A model generated the notes under the pieces. It searched no databases. It saw nothing but the letters and a program-made list of their open reading frames with translations, and was not told the DNA's origin. Shown in pieces: positions 61,461-64,000 of a stretch of 64,000 nt of DNA. The translations under genes and the position numbers were made by a program. Origin of the DNA: Micromussa lordhowensis (lineage: Eukaryota > Cnidaria > Anthozoa > Scleractinia > Lobophylliidae); NCBI GenBank assembly GCA_964020085.1, contig OZ026600.1, positions 11,629,348 to 11,693,347 on the forward strand. The letters are read 5' to 3'. The first letter of the stretch is position 1. Each line of letters starts with the position of its first letter.

Positions 61461-64000
61461 AAATGCTCAAAAAAGTAGGCCGACTGTAGGGGCTTCAAAA
61501 AGACCCTGGCGCAAATTGCATCATCTTCTAATTGGTATGAGCTTGAAGTGCAATCATAGGACAACATTTTGCTGCAAACCGCGGCTCCAAAAGTGCCCGT
61601 AGAGCCGAGTTATGACAAATTTGCCAAGGACACCTAAATCGGCCATTTTCTGAGATTTTGCCAAGGGGAGACCAAGGGAAAATGCTCAGAAAAGTAGGCC
61701 GACTATAGGGGCTTCAAAAACACCTTTGCGCAAATTGCATCATCTCCTAATTGGCATGCGCTTGAAGTGCAATCATAGGAACACATTTTGCTGCAAACCG
61801 CGGCTCAAAAAGTGCCCGTAGAGCCCAGTTATGACAACTTTGCCAAGGACACCTAAATCCGCCATTTTCTGAGATTTTGCCAAGGGGGGACCAAGGGAAA
61901 ATGCTCAAAAAAGTAGGCCGACTATAGGGGCTTCAAAAACACCCTGGCGCAAATTGCATCATTTCCTAATTGGTATGCGCTTGAAGTGCAATCATAGGAG
62001 AACATTTTGCTGCAAACCGCGGCTCCAAAAGTGCCCGTAGAGCCGAGTTATGACAAATTTGCCAAGGACACCTAAATCGGCAATTTTCTGAGATTTTGCC
62101 AAGGGGGGACCAAGGGAAAATGCTCAAAAAAGTAGGCCGACTATAGGGGCTTCAAAAACACCCTTGCGCAAATTGCATCATCTCTTAATTGGTCTGCGCT
62201 TAAAGTGCAATCATAGGAGAACATTTTGCTGCAAACCGCGGCTCCAAAAGTGCCCGTAGAGCCGAGTTATGACAAATTTGCCAAGGACACCTAAATCGGC
62301 CATTTTCTGAGATTTTGCCAAGTGGGGACCAAGGGAAAATGCTCAAAAAAGTAGGCCGACTATAGGGGCTTCATAAACACCCTGACGCAAATTGCATCAT
62401 CTCCTAATTGGTATGCGCTTGAAGTGCAATCATAGGAGAACATTTTGCTGCAAACCGCGGCTCCAAAAGTGCCCGTAGAGCCGAGTTATGACAAATTTGC
62501 CAAGGACACCTTAATCGGCCATTTTCTGAGAATTTGCCAAGGGCGGACCAAGGGAAAATGCTCAAAAAAGTAGGCCGATTATAGGGGCTTCAAAAAAACC
62601 CTGGCGCAAATTGCATCATCTTCTAATTGGTATGAGCTTGAAGTGCAATCATAGGACAACATTTTGCTGCAAACCGCGGCTCCAAAAGTGCCCGTAGAGC
62701 CGAGTTATGACAAATTTGCCAAGGACACCTAAATTGGCCATTTTCTGAGATTTTGCCAAGGGGGGACCAAGGGAAAATGCTCAAAAAAGTAGGCCGACTA
62801 TAGGGGTTTCAAAAACACTCTGGCGCAAATTGCATCATCTCGTAATTGGTATGCGCTTGAAGTGCAATCATAGGAGAACATTTTGCTGCAAACCGCGGCT
62901 CTAAAACTGCCCGTAGAGCCGAGTTATGACAAATTTGCCAAGGACACCTAAATCGGCCATTTTCTGAGATTTTGCCAAGGGGGGACCAAGGGAAAATGCT
63001 CAAAAAAGTAGGCCGACTATAGGGGCTTCATAAACAGCTTGGCGCAAATTGCATCATCTCCTAATTGGTATGCGCTTGAAGTGCAATCATAGGAGTACAT
63101 TTTGCTGCAAACCGCGGCTCCAAAAGTGCCCGTAGAGCCGAGTTATGACAACTTTGCCAAGGACACCTAAATCGGCCATTTTCTGAGATTTTGCCAAGGG
63201 GGGACCAAGGGAAAATGCTCAAAAAAGTAGGCCGACTATAGGGGCTTCATAAACACCCTAGCGCAAATTACATCATCTCCTAATTTGTATGCGCTTGAAG
63301 TGCAATCATAGGAGAACATTTTGCTGCAAACCGCGGCTCCAAAAGTGCCCGTAGAGCCGAGTTATGACAAATTTGCCAAGGACACCTTAATCGGCCATTT
63401 TCTGAGAATTTGCCAAGGGCGGACCAAGGGAAAATGCTCAAAAAAGTAGGCCGACTGTAGGGGCTTCAAAAACACCCTGGCGCAAATTGCATCATCTCCT
63501 AATTGGTATGCGCTTGAAGTGCAATCATAGGAACACATTTTGCTGGAAACCGCGCCTCCAAAAGTGCCCATAGAGCCCAGTTATGACAACTTTGCCAAGG
63601 ACACCTTAATCGGCCATTTTCTGAGAATTTGCCAAGGGCGGACCAAGGGAAAATGCTCAAAAAAGTAGGCCGACTGTAGGGGCTTCAAAAACACCCTGGC
63701 GCAAATTGCATCATCTTCTAATTGGTATGAGCTTAAAGTGCAATCATAGGACAACATTTTGCTGCAAACCGCGGCTCCAAAAGTGCCCGTAGAGCCGAGT
63801 TATGACAAATTTGCCAAGGACACCTAAATCGGCCATTTTCTGAGATTTTGCCAAGGGGAGACCAAGGGAAAATGCTCAAAAAAGTAGGCCGACTATAGGG
63901 GCTTCAAAAACACCTTTGCGCAAATTGCATCATCTCCTAATTGGTATGCGCTTGAAGTGCAATCATAGGAACACATTTTGCTGGAAACCGCGGCTCCAAA
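61461..64000. repeat. Terminal mosaic block
   Basis: About 11.6 monomers from several lineages. 61680-61830 carries GCTCAGAAAAGTAGG and GGCTCAAAAAGTGCC, as next to the deleted monomers at 14-34 kb, but no 24-base deletion. 62.1-63.0 kb resembles 27.4-28.3 kb, with private changes CTAAATTGGCC near 62731 and GGGGTTTCAAAAAC. 63591-64000 resembles 42.37-42.77 kb and its HOR copies. The window ends inside a monomer at its position 201. No gene was seen. Confidence 0.82.

Larger units (their letters stand above)
1..64000. repeat. 219-bp satellite array, whole window
   Basis: Every part of the window aligns to one 219 bp monomer, all in the same orientation. Monomer starts fall where predicted at each check: 4381, 8761, 10950, 15306, 21852, 28397, 34895, 46937 and 51316. 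The shifts are fully explained by six 24-base deletions, nine single-base losses (near 9672, 27087, 37088, 39715, 43437, 46940, 53511, 57453, 59911) and four single-base gains (near 52027, 55313, 59035, 60351). This gives 292 complete monomers plus 201 bases. Neither array edge is in the window. The role is unknown. By analogy with other megasatellites it is probably centromeric, pericentromeric or heterochromatic (inference). I do not recognise the family, so a subtelomeric or knob location is equally open. Confidence 0.97.

Noticed and set aside
324..63571. Many open frames of 64-126 codons on the minus strand
   Set aside because: They are the same stretch of the monomer read repeatedly, and most start at TTG. 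They exist because 219 is divisible by 3, end at a fixed stop in each monomer, and show no domain, codon bias or ribosome-binding context. They are not genes.
1..64000. CRISPR array
   Set aside because: There are no short repeats alternating with unique spacers. The whole 219-bp unit is conserved and no cas gene is present.
1..64000. Transposon, LTR or other insertion hidden in the array
   Set aside because: Monomer phase is kept to the base from end to end once the 19 small indels are counted, leaving no room for an inserted element.
1..64000. 5S rDNA, rDNA spacer, tRNA clusters or telomeric repeats
   Set aside because: I saw no tRNA B-box-like motif, no 5S core motif and no TTTAGGG or TTAGGG runs in the monomer on either strand.

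Overview
The whole window is one uninterrupted satellite DNA array. I see no gene, RNA gene, transposon, CRISPR array or unique spacer. A monomer of 219 bp (about 45% GC by hand count of the first copy) repeats head to tail, always in the same orientation. If monomers are numbered from the 'TTATGAC' at base 1, the window holds 292 complete monomers and the first 201 bases of a 293rd. The bookkeeping closes exactly: six copies lack 24 bases (195 bp), nine copies lack 1 base, and four have 1 extra base. This net of -149 accounts for every base, so no foreign insertion can be hidden in the array.

The organism is eukaryotic by inference, because a 64 kb megasatellite with higher-order structure is typical of pericentromeric, centromeric or heterochromatic-knob DNA. 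A plant is my first guess (long monomer, and CpG decay consistent with methylation), but I do not recognise the family and cannot name the species. I see no telomere repeat, CENP-B box or rDNA spacer signature.

Layout. Bases 1-10949 are an irregular mosaic of monomer types with short local duplications (a 219 bp pair at 5.3 kb and a 1314 bp six-mer at 6.4-8.6 kb). Bases 10950-22310 hold nearly two copies of a 27-monomer, 5889 bp higher-order repeat (HOR). At 19.3-26.7 kb sequence recurs at 3699 bp (17 monomers). Bases 26.7-29.3 kb are a linking block. At 29.3-34.5 kb there is a 3237 bp repeat with an internal 852 bp duplication. At 35.3-40.5 kb the spacing is 2627 bp (12 monomers). Bases 40.4-50.5 kb hold 3503 bp (16-monomer) units, two of them apparently identical, and a partial third. 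At 50.5-61.5 kb the spacings are 3285, 3942, 3723 and 1314 bp (15, 18, 17 and 6 monomers). The last 2.5 kb is again a mosaic. On top of this, about 4.6 kb at 23.2-27.9 kb reappears 10001 bp downstream.

The array therefore records layered unequal exchange and gene conversion, with traceable markers: the 24-base deletion, a one-base loss near the monomer start, a seven-G run, chimeric monomers, and a monomer lost from an 18-mer. The many short open frames on the minus strand arise because 219 is divisible by 3. They are not genes. I found no undescribed biochemical system; the interest lies in the satellite family and its evolutionary record.
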